Of a stretch of DNA of 8,254 nucleotides, positions 1-6,625 are shown piece by piece; within the stretch, counting starts at the first letter, position 1; each line of letters opens with the position of its first letter. Source of the stretch: Nanobdellota archaeon (GTDB lineage Archaea > Nanobdellota > Nanobdellia > Woesearchaeales > GW2011-AR15); contig JAHIYL010000290.1 of the NCBI GenBank assembly GCA_018815145.1, forward strand, positions 1 through 8,254, read 5' to 3'. Position numbers and translations under genes: made by a program. Under the pieces are notes generated by a model. It made no database searches, had not been told where the DNA came from, and saw nothing but the letters and a program-made list of their open reading frames with translations.

Positions 1-114
1 GATATACAGCCTTTTGAATATGACATCAATGATGTCAAAGAAATTGGTAAAAATCAAAAAACTCTTGATACCTTCGGTATAGTCGGGTTTAACTCTCCTC
101 TGCAAAAAATTTGA
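1..114 (+). CDS. 3' end of an unidentified gene, cut by the window edge
   Basis: Frame 1 is open from the first base to a TGA at 112-114 and gives 37 residues with normal-looking composition (begins DIQPFEYD, ends NSPLQKI). The peptide is mixed polar and hydrophobic, with no membrane segment or recognisable motif, so no function can be given. The stop is 21 bp from the stop of the small minus-strand gene at 136-228, so the two converge. A T6 run at 161-166 downstream could help end its transcript. The reading is short, so coding status rests on the open frame and plausible composition only. Confidence 0.5.
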   Translation, partial: DIQPFEYDINDVKEIGKNQKTLDTFGIVGFNSPLQKI

Positions 115-135
115 GGTGAGTCTACACCCAACATC

Positions 136-228
136 TTAATCATCATCATTTTCACAGAAGTTTTTTCTCAAAGAACAAGAAGAAAATAATAAAATGAGTA
201 TCACAAGAATTACAAAATGTTTTTTCAT
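136..228 (-). CDS. Small lipoprotein-like hydrophobic peptide, 30 aa
   Basis: An ATG at 228-226 opens a 30-codon frame ending in TAA at 138-136. The peptide has a signal-peptide layout: MKKH at the start, a strongly hydrophobic core at residues 5-15 (Val, Ile, Leu, Phe), then FSSC at 15-18, which resembles a lipobox with Cys18 as the possible lipidated residue. A short polar tail follows, with a second Cys at 25 and three Asp at the end. A TATA-like box, TATAAATA, at 260-253 is centred 28.5 nt upstream of the ATG and is preceded by a purine-rich GAAAG. This is the same spacing as the larger leaderless genes here, and is the main reason to believe a gene this short. It could instead be a membrane microprotein, the remnant of a longer lipoprotein, or a chance frame. 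Function unknown. Confidence 0.5.
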   Translation of the reverse strand: MKKHFVILVILILLFSSCSLRKNFCENDDD

Positions 229-252
229 CAATTAATCAGATTAATTTATTCA

Positions 253-260
253 TATTTATA
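253..260 (-). promoter_or_regulatory. TATA box for the 30-aa peptide gene
   Basis: On the minus strand this reads TATAAATA, preceded by GAAAG, a BRE-like purine stretch. Its centre is 28.5 nt from the ATG at 228, so transcription would start at or next to the start codon. Read on the plus strand the same octamer is TATTTATA, which could place a start near 282, at the foot of the structured element at 275-373. The purine stretch favours the minus direction. Confidence 0.5.
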
Positions 261-274
261 CTTTCTGCAAATAA

Positions 275-373
275 TTTTTTGTTGCCTCTGTGACGCGATG
301 GAACTGAACTTGTTCAGTGGAATAGGATTTTCATGAGAAAATCCGTCGCTGTCGTGGAGGAGGCAATAAAAAA
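275..373 (+). ncRNA. Candidate structured RNA with a three-way junction
   Basis: By hand count, 281-366 is about 49% G+C while the flanks (229-280 and 367-424) are about 15%. Positions 275-289 pair with 359-373, including TTGCCTC (282-288) against GAGGCAA (360-366). Inside, 290-294 pairs with 351-355 and 295-301 with 343-349. Two hairpins sit within: 303-318, a six-pair stem closed by a CUUG tetraloop, and 325-344, GGATTTTC/GAAAATCC with loop ATGA. The last competes with the top two pairs of the central stem. The wobbles (281-367, 289-359, 290-355, 291-354, 299-345) are all G-U on the plus strand and A-C mismatches on the minus strand, which favours plus-strand transcription. A TATA-like sequence at 253-260 would start RNA near 282. 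It matches no RNA class I recognise; an inverted-repeat DNA element is the alternative. Ends are approximate. Confidence 0.42.
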
Positions 374-406
374 ATCATCTGTAAAACTATACCTGATTCA
401 AATATT

Positions 407-423
407 AAAAAAACAAAAAAAAA
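407..423 (-). terminator. Oligo-T terminator after the beta-propeller gene
   Basis: Directly after the TAG stop at 427-425, the minus strand carries nine T, one G and seven more T. Archaeal RNA polymerase terminates at such U-rich stretches without needing a hairpin. The position right behind the stop codon fits this use. Confidence 0.6.
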
Positions 424-424
424 T

Positions 425-2599
425 CTAATAAACCTTCATACCAGGCTCAGTATACTTCAGTTCAACATTCTTTATCTTGGACAGGTCATCTATCCTGTTT
501 ATCCTCAATAAAGAAGGTGACTTTGTGTAGAGCAGCTCTTCGATATACAGGCTTCTTTCTACTGCCGGACTGTATTGATATTCAGGAAGGCTGATTGAAT
601 GGTCGATAAGGCCTCGAAGCTCAATCTCATCCTTTGTTATACTGAATACAAAAGCACCATTGTAGTTTTCTGCTGAATTCCTATAGTCATAGCTGTATGC
701 TGGGATCACCAACAACTCCTTCTCTTTTGAGAACAGGAATGCCTTGTGTTCATAGAGCGCTGTTGAACCTGCATATCTTGACTCAGTCACATATTTTGCG
801 ACTTCTTTAGGATTCTCTACATCTGAGACATCAAAAAGTGAGATCTTCAGACCTGTGGTCCTTCCTGTGTCTGTTGCATCCTGACCAATTCCAATTATTG
901 TGTCCTTGTCATATGGATGCAGGTATCTGGAAAATCCGGGGATCTTCAATTGCCCCAGTTCCTTGATATTATTTGGGTTTGACAGGTCAATCACAAAAAA
1001 CGGGTCCACCTGCCTGAAAGTCACCATGTACAGCCTGTCACCGATGAATCTTGTTGAATATATCTGCTCACCTTCGGCAAGGTCTGTAAGCTCATCCATG
1101 ATCTTCAGGCCGCTGTCAAGAGTATATACATTATTTGTTGATTCAGTCCTCTGTTCTCCGAATCTTGACCACCTGGGTGAGACTGTTGTCGCGATCCTCA
1201 GGATGCCTTTGTCTTCATCCAGAGAGAACTGGTTCATGATATGTCCCGGCACTTTCCCATTGGCTGCAGGAGTTATCTCGTCTGCATCAACATTTATCTT
1301 GTTGATGACAGTGAATTCAAAATATTTATACTCTTCAAGCTTCTTCTTGAGCATGGATTCTGCCTTATCCTGGAGTTCATCCTGTTCATCGGGATCCATT
1401 ATGCCGGCATATGATTCATATACCTGATAGATCTTTGATTCTTTTTCCAATCTTGAAAGGATGTCATTGTCAGTCGACTTGATCTTCACTATCAATTCCC
1501 TGTCCCTGTCAGAGACATATGGCTCCAAAAGTGCCATCATTATCTGTTTCTGGATCTCATACTCATTAACATATTCTGTGTATGTTATGTAGATGTTATC
1601 TTCTGACATATAAAGATTCTGTCCTCCTTCAACAGCTACTGATTTTGAACTGATAGAAGCATCAGGATCCTTCAGGTTGATAGCGTGCATATTGACAAAA
1701 CTCGGGCTCTGGTAAGGGATATTGAAATAAAATACATCATCAACAGGAATATGCCTGACAACATTCCCTTCCATGATCATGGGCATTGGGATAGGACGGA
1801 ATTCCGGCCTGCTGGTTGTTATCAGATAGACATGGCTTCCTGTCATCCTTGCATTGAAATATCCTCCCTCAAACTTATATTCTTTCACAAGCAGAGGATC
1901 CTCCTTGTCACTTATGTCATATATGTTGAAGAAAGTCATGCTGTTTCTGGGCATGAAATCCATCTTCCTGAAGTAATCAAAGTTATTGAAATAGCCAAAT
2001 ACTGCCAAGTGATCATCATTGATGAAGATAGAGCTGGGATTTGAATCAAAACTCAATGTAGAGACTACCTCTGCATCCTCACCCGGATATGCTTTCACAA
2101 TGAAGAGAGTTGTTCCTGACACAGTATATATATACTCACCGTCTGTCTTGATTATATCTGCTTCGTCAACACCTGCGACCTGCACATTTGTTTCAGAATA
2201 ATCATTTCCACCTTCTGAATCAAATACAGGTTGAGCGCTCGGAGCGGATTCAGCCATCTCAACAGAGACAGCCATATCCTGCCTCATGCCGCCGGCAGCA
2301 GTCTTTACCATCATGTCATCCAACCCATAATAACCATTGCTTCCTGAGGAATACATCTGGATGAAATCATTCAGCTCTTTTTCTGTTGTAAAAACTTCTG
2401 AATCTATTTCCTTATCAACTGAGAAATCGATCTCTGAATATGTGCCATAGTTTGTGCCCAGATTATTGTAGACATTGTTGTTATTCTCCGGTTCTTTGAT
2501 ATTTCCCTGATATCCTGTGAACAGCACCAATGCTATCAGCACGATACAGAGTATGTTCAATATTATTATTGGTAAGTTTTTTAGTTGTTTTTTTGCCAT
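425..2599 (-). CDS. Membrane-anchored extracytoplasmic beta-propeller protein (PF09826-like)
   Basis: The 724-residue product has a lysine-containing N terminus, one hydrophobic segment at about residues 9-29 (uncleaved anchor or signal peptide) and an Asn-rich linker at 35-50, so most of it should lie outside the membrane. Residues 137-160 hold the family signature TNVQVAGVDEADIIKTDGEY. Blade-like repeats of the form DxSDxxxPxxVxxY recur near 228-241, 538-551 and 590-603 (the middle one weaker). A charged, probably helical stretch at about 345-425 interrupts the propeller. The family is known from archaea and some Firmicutes as secreted or anchored propeller proteins; its biochemical role is not established, and no catalytic motif is visible. 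The ATG at 2599 is supported by AGAGGTG eight bases upstream. The gene diverges from the peptidase gene and ends at an oligo-T run. Confidence 0.92.
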   Translation of the reverse strand: MAKKQLKNLPIIILNILCIVLIALVLFTGYQGNIKEPENNNNVYNNLGTNYGTYSEIDFSVDKEIDSEVFTTEKELNDFIQMYSSGSNGYYGLDDMMVKTAAGGMRQDMAVSVEMAESAPSAQPVFDSEGGNDYSETNVQVAGVDEADIIKTDGEYIYTVSGTTLFIVKAYPGEDAEVVSTLSFDSNPSSIFINDDHLAVFGYFNNFDYFRKMDFMPRNSMTFFNIYDISDKEDPLLVKEYKFEGGYFNARMTGSHVYLITTSRPEFRPIPMPMIMEGNVVRHIPVDDVFYFNIPYQSPSFVNMHAINLKDPDASISSKSVAVEGGQNLYMSEDNIYITYTEYVNEYEIQKQIMMALLEPYVSDRDRELIVKIKSTDNDILSRLEKESKIYQVYESYAGIMDPDEQDELQDKAESMLKKKLEEYKYFEFTVINKINVDADEITPAANGKVPGHIMNQFSLDEDKGILRIATTVSPRWSRFGEQRTESTNNVYTLDSGLKIMDELTDLAEGEQIYSTRFIGDRLYMVTFRQVDPFFVIDLSNPNNIKELGQLKIPGFSRYLHPYDKDTIIGIGQDATDTGRTTGLKISLFDVSDVENPKEVAKYVTESRYAGSTALYEHKAFLFSKEKELLVIPAYSYDYRNSAENYNGAFVFSITKDEIELRGLIDHSISLPEYQYSPAVERSLYIEELLYTKSPSLLRINRIDDLSKIKNVELKYTEPGMKVY

Positions 2600-2607
2600 G
2601 TTTCATG

Positions 2608-2648
2608 CACCTCTTTTGATTAGGAATGTATCTGCTTATAAATAATTG
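2608..2648 (-). promoter_or_regulatory. Promoter and Shine-Dalgarno site of the beta-propeller gene
   Basis: On the minus strand the region reads AATTATTTATAAG (TATA-like, about 2635-2647), followed by AGAGGTG at 2614-2608, eight bases before the ATG at 2599. A start 25-27 nt from the TATA centre would leave a short leader of roughly 13-18 nt that just includes the ribosome site. Unlike the leaderless genes here, this one appears to use a Shine-Dalgarno start. Confidence 0.55.
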
Positions 2649-2674
2649 TCCAAGACTTCTATTTCATTTGAAGC

Positions 2675-2716
2675 TATTGAATCTTAAGGTAAGGATGTAT
2701 TTAATGATATTGAATC
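2675..2716. repeat. Pair of 9-bp direct repeats between divergent promoters
   Basis: TATTGAATC occurs at 2675-2683 and again at 2708-2716, 33 bp apart start to start, about three helical turns. The pair lies midway between the promoters of the beta-propeller and peptidase genes, where a regulator could act on either. In AT-rich DNA a nine-base repeat may be chance. Confidence 0.25.
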
Positions 2717-2755
2717 GTTTATTAATAGTGTACTTTCTGTAAATTTCTCCAAACA

Positions 2756-2770
2756 GAAACCTTTTTTAAT
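2756..2770 (+). promoter_or_regulatory. TATA/BRE promoter of the oligopeptidase gene, probably leaderless
   Basis: AGAAAC (BRE-like) is followed by a T-rich TATA element, TTTTTAAT, at 2763-2770. Its centre is 28.5 nt upstream of the ATG at 2795, which puts the expected transcription start at the start codon. There is no Shine-Dalgarno motif between the box and the ATG, in agreement with a leaderless mRNA. Confidence 0.5.
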
Positions 2771-2794
2771 CTAACCATCAAAACATAATCCAAC

Positions 2795-4600
2795 ATGAAA
2801 AAATCTAATACTAAAAATACTAAATGGAATCTTGATCAACTAAAAAATAAAAATGATCCTGATTTCTTGAAAGAAAGAGAAAGGATAAAAAAGAATAACT
2901 CAGCATTCATCAAGAAATGGAAGAGCAGGGATGATTATCTTAAAGATCCTGCAATCCTAAGACAGGCACTAGCTGAATTTGAGAAGCTCCTTAAGACTGA
3001 CAGCCCGGGCGGAAATGAAGACTATTATTATTCCCTTTCTCACTCACTTGAGCAGGACAACCCTAAAATCAAGGCACAGCTCAATATCATCTCTGATTAT
3101 ACAACCAAAATAGGAAATGACATGGAATTTTTCACGCTCAGGATATCAAAGATTGACAAAAAGAACCAGAAAAAATTCCTTGACTATCCGGGTCTTGCTG
3201 AATACAGGCATGGCCTGAAAAAAGCATTTGATGAAGCAAAGTATCTTCTGACTGAACCTGAAGAAAAGATATTGAACCTGAAATCAAAGACATCGTATTC
3301 AAATTGGGTCAGGATGCTGTCATCCTTTCTTGTAAAAGAAGAGGAAACTGTCTATACTGAATCAAAAAAAATTGAGAAAAAGAGCTTTACCGAGATTCCA
3401 AGCCTCATGAACAACAGGAATAAAAAGATCAGGGATTCTGCAGCTATCGCATTCAACAAGATACTTGAAAAGCACCTTGATACTGCTGAGAATGAATTGA
3501 ATTCTGTCCTTGAAAACAAGAAAGTGGATGATGAACTAAGATGTATAGAAAGACCTGATAAGGCTCGCCATCTTGCAGACGATGTTGACACAAAAGTTGT
3601 GGATACCCTAATCGAAGAGGTCTCAAATGGATTTGATATCCCAAAAAAATATTACAGGCTCAAAGCAAAGATGATGGGTGTAAAGAGACTGAAATATCAT
3701 GAAAGGAACGTCCCGATAGGAAATATCATAAAAAAATACTCTTTTTCAGATTCAGTTGATCTTGTCTTCGATGTATTTGACGGACTGGATAAGGAGTTCA
3801 CAAATATATTCCATAAGTTGTTGGCACAGGGAAATATTGATGCTTTCCCAAAAAAAGGGAAATCCGGTGGTGCTTTTTGTGCAAACCGCCAGATAACCCA
3901 GCCTACATTTGTTCTTCTCAATCACACTGATGAGCTGCAGGACGTCCTTACCATGGCTCATGAGATGGGGCATGCGATAAATTCAGAGCTCATGAAAAAT
4001 GAACAGAATGCTCTCACTTATGGTACACCTCTATCGACAGCAGAAGTAGCAAGTACATTCATGGAAGACTATGTCCTGCAGGAGATACTCAAGACAGCAG
4101 ATGAACAGCTCAGGCTTTCTCTGATGATGATGAAACTGAATGACGATGTATCAACAATCTTCCGCCAGATAGCCTGCTACAGATTTGAACAGGAGCTTCA
4201 TAAGGACTTCAGGAAACAAGGATATCTTTCAAAACAGGAGATTGGAAGTCTGTTTTCAAAGCACATGGCAGGCTATATGGGCAGCTATGTCTCACAGGAT
4301 AAAGGGTCAGAGAACTGGTGGGTCTACTGGAGTCATATAAGGCATTTTTTCTATAACTATTCATATGCTTCAGGCCTTTTAATCTCTAAATCAATGCAGG
4401 CATCCGTGAAAAAGGACCATAGGTTCATCTCTAAAGTCAAGGACTTTCTTTCAGCAGGGACAAGTGATTCACCGAAAAACATCATGAAGAAGCTCGGCAT
4501 AGACATAGGAAAAAAAGAGTTCTGGCAGCAGGGATTGAAAGAGATAGAAGACTTGCTTGTTGAAACTGAAGGATTGGCAAAGAAATTGGGGAAGATATAG
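2795..4600 (+). CDS. pepF: Oligoendopeptidase F, M3 family zinc metallopeptidase
   Basis: This 601-residue protein is the usual length for PepF-type M3B oligopeptidases, which cut short peptides inside the cell. The zinc site is intact: His389-Glu390-Met-Gly-His393 is the HExxH motif, and Glu417 in the segment STAEVASTF is the expected third ligand. Upstream, GGAFCAN at 358-364 and the following PTFVLLNH fit the conserved strand that lines the active site. Near the C terminus, HFFYNYSYASG at 517-527 matches the family region whose Tyr/His residues stabilise the transition state. There is no signal peptide or membrane segment, so it should be cytosolic and recycle peptides left by larger proteases. 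The ATG at 2795 has no ribosome site but lies 28.5 nt from a TATA box. The gene ends 10 bp from the convergent membrane-protein gene. The family is certain; the pepF symbol rests on overall similarity. Confidence 0.93.
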   Translation: MKKSNTKNTKWNLDQLKNKNDPDFLKERERIKKNNSAFIKKWKSRDDYLKDPAILRQALAEFEKLLKTDSPGGNEDYYYSLSHSLEQDNPKIKAQLNIISDYTTKIGNDMEFFTLRISKIDKKNQKKFLDYPGLAEYRHGLKKAFDEAKYLLTEPEEKILNLKSKTSYSNWVRMLSSFLVKEEETVYTESKKIEKKSFTEIPSLMNNRNKKIRDSAAIAFNKILEKHLDTAENELNSVLENKKVDDELRCIERPDKARHLADDVDTKVVDTLIEEVSNGFDIPKKYYRLKAKMMGVKRLKYHERNVPIGNIIKKYSFSDSVDLVFDVFDGLDKEFTNIFHKLLAQGNIDAFPKKGKSGGAFCANRQITQPTFVLLNHTDELQDVLTMAHEMGHAINSELMKNEQNALTYGTPLSTAEVASTFMEDYVLQEILKTADEQLRLSLMMMKLNDDVSTIFRQIACYRFEQELHKDFRKQGYLSKQEIGSLFSKHMAGYMGSYVSQDKGSENWWVYWSHIRHFFYNYSYASGLLISKSMQASVKKDHRFISKVKDFLSAGTSDSPKNIMKKLGIDIGKKEFWQQGLKEIEDLLVETEGLAKKLGKI

Positions 4601-4610
4601 GGAAATATTA

Positions 4611-5138
4611 TCAATGAAGTTTCTTATGCACATGCTCAAGATTGATAAAGACTGAGTAAAATGCAATGCTCAGGAAATAGAAGAATAAAATCATTGAGAG
4701 AATGCCTGGCCTTGAAGAGTTTGCTTCTTTCATAACAGATATCCCTCCTGTTACATAAATCGGCGTCAATATGATGATACCTATGATCATTTTTGCTCCT
4801 AATGATGTTTTCTGAGGCTTGATATGCATCACATATCTAAGAAAAAGTCTGCCACCTCCAATGATTATCATTAAAAATAAACTAATAACAAAATATATAT
4901 TCATTATTTCTGGGATACCAATATTGAATGTACCCTCAGCAAAACTTGGGTGGATAAAGGACAGGTATTTCAGGAATGACAAATCGTTGCCGGTTGTGTT
5001 CTTAAGTACTGCCAATATCATCACACTTGTGAGGCTGACAGGGACAGAAAGAATCATGTAATGAAGGAAGGACTTAATGACATTCATCATTCTCTCAATA
5101 ATCAGGAGATAAATTTCACCTCTTAATAGCCTTTTCAT
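4611..5138 (-). CDS. Four-helix integral membrane protein of unknown function
   Basis: The 175-residue product has a basic start (MKRLLRG) and four hydrophobic segments at about 25-46, 79-101, 114-135 and 146-166, so it should be a polytopic membrane protein. A Gly-rich turn (IIIGGGR) ends the second helix, and a His/Lys-rich tail (EHVHKKLH) closes the protein. I recognise no family, and no catalytic motif is visible. I chose the ATG at 5138 because a TATA-like box at 5171-5178 is centred about 36 nt upstream, giving a leader of about 10 nt. A TTG at 5153 would add five residues but would lie upstream of that predicted transcription start. A later ATG pair at residues 17-18 would still keep all four helices. 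The gene converges on the peptidase gene. Neighbours give no clear hint of its job. Confidence 0.72.
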   Translation of the reverse strand: MKRLLRGEIYLLIIERMMNVIKSFLHYMILSVPVSLTSVMILAVLKNTTGNDLSFLKYLSFIHPSFAEGTFNIGIPEIMNIYFVISLFLMIIIGGGRLFLRYVMHIKPQKTSLGAKMIIGIIILTPIYVTGGISVMKEANSSRPGILSMILFFYFLSIAFYSVFINLEHVHKKLH

Positions 5139-5170
5139 CTTTTTTACTAGCAAAAATCAATAGTTAATCA

Positions 5171-5178
5171 ATAAATAT
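5171..5178 (-). promoter_or_regulatory. TATA-like box of the four-helix membrane protein gene
   Basis: The minus strand reads ATATTTAT, centred about 36 nt before the ATG at 5138. The expected start near 5148 gives a leader of about 10 nt and falls downstream of the alternative TTG at 5153, which argues against that longer start. The box lies in the 61-bp gap behind the aminotransferase stop, so this gene could be transcribed on its own. Confidence 0.4.
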
Positions 5179-5199
5179 TTTGATTGGATCATGATATCC

Positions 5200-6546
5200 T
5201 TAGATCTTCTTCACGACGTTTTCCATGATGCCAAGAGCGATATCCAGTTCTCTCTTGGTCACATCAAGAGGCGGCAGTATCCTCACTGATTTATGGCCGC
5301 AGCCAAGGAATAATAAACCATTCTCCAGGCATTGTTTTGTGAATTCATTCCGCACATCTTTTGTTGCAAAGTCAGTTGCCATCATCAGGCCGATGCCTCT
5401 TGAATTGTCCATCTTATCAGTGTTTTCCTGCATGCTTTTCATTTCTTTCAGGAAGTATTTTCCCTGGTTTGTTGAATTTTCTAATAGATTTTCTTTCTCA
5501 ATGATCTCGATTGTCTTATAGCCGACAGCTGTTGCCATAGCATTACCTGCAGCCCATGTACCTGATATACGGACATCCTCCTTTGGCGAGACTTCTTCTT
5601 TTGAAATCACAGCACCAACCCTTAGAGCCTTTGCAGCAGTGATGATATCTGGCTGAACATCATAATTTTCTATCCCCCACCATTTACCAGTCCTGCCCAT
5701 GCCTGCCTGTATCTCGTCTGATATTATCCTTATCCCATTGTCTTTGCAGACCTCATTTATCTCTTTCATGAACTCCGGATTGGCAAACCTATATCCTCCT
5801 TCTCCCTGCACTGGTTCCATGACAAGATATGTACATTCGTTCTTGTCAATGATACCGACATCCTTGTCAAGAAGCTTTCGGATGTGTGACATCATTCCTT
5901 TTTGTGTAGGAACCTGCCAACCACATTTACAGTCTCCCACGCATGCACAGAAAGGTAATGTCACAATATTGCCAATTTTTGGGTACCATTTCCTGTGGAC
6001 TGTCTTTGACCTGTTGAGCGATAGCGCTCCAAGAGTCCTTCCATGGAATGCTCCATCAAAGCAAAATCCATATCCATAATTTCTTTTTTCATCATAGCAG
6101 AATTTCATCGCATTCTCAATAGCTTCTGCACCGGAGTTGACCAGAAATGATCTCTTGAAATCATATTTTTTTGTGATATCTACAAGTTTCTTCTGCATGT
6201 GGGAGGGAGTTGGAAAAGGACTCTCTTCAGGATCAGGGCCGTAGCCTGCAACAAAATCTGTTCCTGCGTACCTGTCCGGATCAACAGGAGGGAAACTTTT
6301 CTTGAGTGCAACCAACTTGGGATTATTGTAACCCAAAGCAGCTGTTGCTACATGAAGGCCAAAATCCATTATTACATTGCCGTCAACATCAGTCGCAAAC
6401 GGACCGATTGCAGGGGCAAGCCTGTCCATGACAAATTCATACTCGTATGTTGATTTTGAAGTAAACCTTTTGTGAAAATCCGCCCACCTTATCGCATTAG
6501 GTCCAGGTATTTTATTGACTTTTGGCAAAACTGTGTCTCTGTCCAT
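5200..6546 (-). CDS. Class III PLP-dependent aminotransferase, lysine 6-aminotransferase-like
   Basis: The 448-residue product has the fold-type I class III landmarks: NSGAEAIENA at 137-146 (phosphate binding), GAFHGRT at 165-171, EPVQGEGG at 244-251, SDEIQAGMGRTG at 276-287 with Asp277 for the PLP ring nitrogen, and Lys306 in AAKALRVGAV as the Schiff-base lysine. The loop after this lysine is shorter than the GGGxPxGA loop of ornithine and GABA enzymes, and the usual TFGGNP is replaced by GTWAAGN (329-335). Both traits recall lysine 6-aminotransferase, but the substrate cannot be fixed; 4-aminobutyrate, ornithine or an amino-acid racemase activity are alternatives. Cys200, 202, 206 and 208 form a CxCx3CxC cluster. 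I chose the ATG at 6546 because AAGGGGG sits eight bases upstream; a TTG at 6567 would add seven residues but swallow that site. It lies 79 bp downstream of the decarboxylase gene. Likely cytosolic. Confidence 0.9.
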   Translation of the reverse strand: MDRDTVLPKVNKIPGPNAIRWADFHKRFTSKSTYEYEFVMDRLAPAIGPFATDVDGNVIMDFGLHVATAALGYNNPKLVALKKSFPPVDPDRYAGTDFVAGYGPDPEESPFPTPSHMQKKLVDITKKYDFKRSFLVNSGAEAIENAMKFCYDEKRNYGYGFCFDGAFHGRTLGALSLNRSKTVHRKWYPKIGNIVTLPFCACVGDCKCGWQVPTQKGMMSHIRKLLDKDVGIIDKNECTYLVMEPVQGEGGYRFANPEFMKEINEVCKDNGIRIISDEIQAGMGRTGKWWGIENYDVQPDIITAAKALRVGAVISKEEVSPKEDVRISGTWAAGNAMATAVGYKTIEIIEKENLLENSTNQGKYFLKEMKSMQENTDKMDNSRGIGLMMATDFATKDVRNEFTKQCLENGLLFLGCGHKSVRILPPLDVTKRELDIALGIMENVVKKI

Positions 6547-6554
6547 GATTTTCG

Positions 6555-6561
6555 CCCCCTT
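6555..6561 (-). promoter_or_regulatory. Shine-Dalgarno site that sets the aminotransferase start
   Basis: AAGGGGG on the minus strand ends eight bases before the ATG at 6546, a good spacing for ribosome binding. The longer reading from the TTG at 6567 would place this site within the coding sequence, so the ATG is preferred. Confidence 0.6.
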
Positions 6562-6600
6562 TTTCAAGAAGATATATTGATACTACACAAAATATTTGGG

Positions 6601-6608
6601 TTTATAAA
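6601..6608 (-). promoter_or_regulatory. Candidate TATA box upstream of the aminotransferase gene
   Basis: TTTATAAA lies in the gap between the decarboxylase stop (6626) and the aminotransferase start (6546). A start about 26 nt downstream, near 6578, would give a leader of about 32 nt containing the Shine-Dalgarno site. This suggests the aminotransferase can be transcribed without the upstream gene. Confidence 0.45.
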
Positions 6609-6625
6609 AGTTGTGAAAGAGATAT

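Noticed and set aside
139..149. ATC trinucleotide run as a microsatellite
   Set aside because: It is only three units plus flanking bases and is explained as the three Asp codons at the end of the small peptide gene.
282..366. Box C/D or H/ACA guide RNA, or hammerhead ribozyme, for the structured island
   Set aside because: No clean RUGAUGA/CUGA pair and no CUGAUGA...GAAA core was found on either strand; an ACA after one minus-strand stem is present but the internal hairpins do not form a standard guide pocket.
900..1427. Plus-strand open frame of 175 codons antisense to the beta-propeller gene
   Set aside because: It lies wholly inside a well-supported gene and its peptide (Ser-rich, no motif) looks like a reverse-frame shadow; no promoter or ribosome site was seen.
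5139..5153. TTG start adding five residues to the four-helix membrane protein
   Set aside because: The predicted transcription start from the TATA-like box at 5171-5178 falls downstream of the TTG, and an ATG is available at 5138.
5187..5200. Near-palindrome GGATCATGATATCC after the aminotransferase stop, as a terminator
   Set aside because: The stem is only four perfect pairs and no strong T-run follows at once on the minus strand.
6547..6567. TTG start adding seven residues to the aminotransferase
   Set aside because: It would place the AAGGGGG ribosome site within the coding sequence, and the ATG at 6546 has correct spacing from that site.
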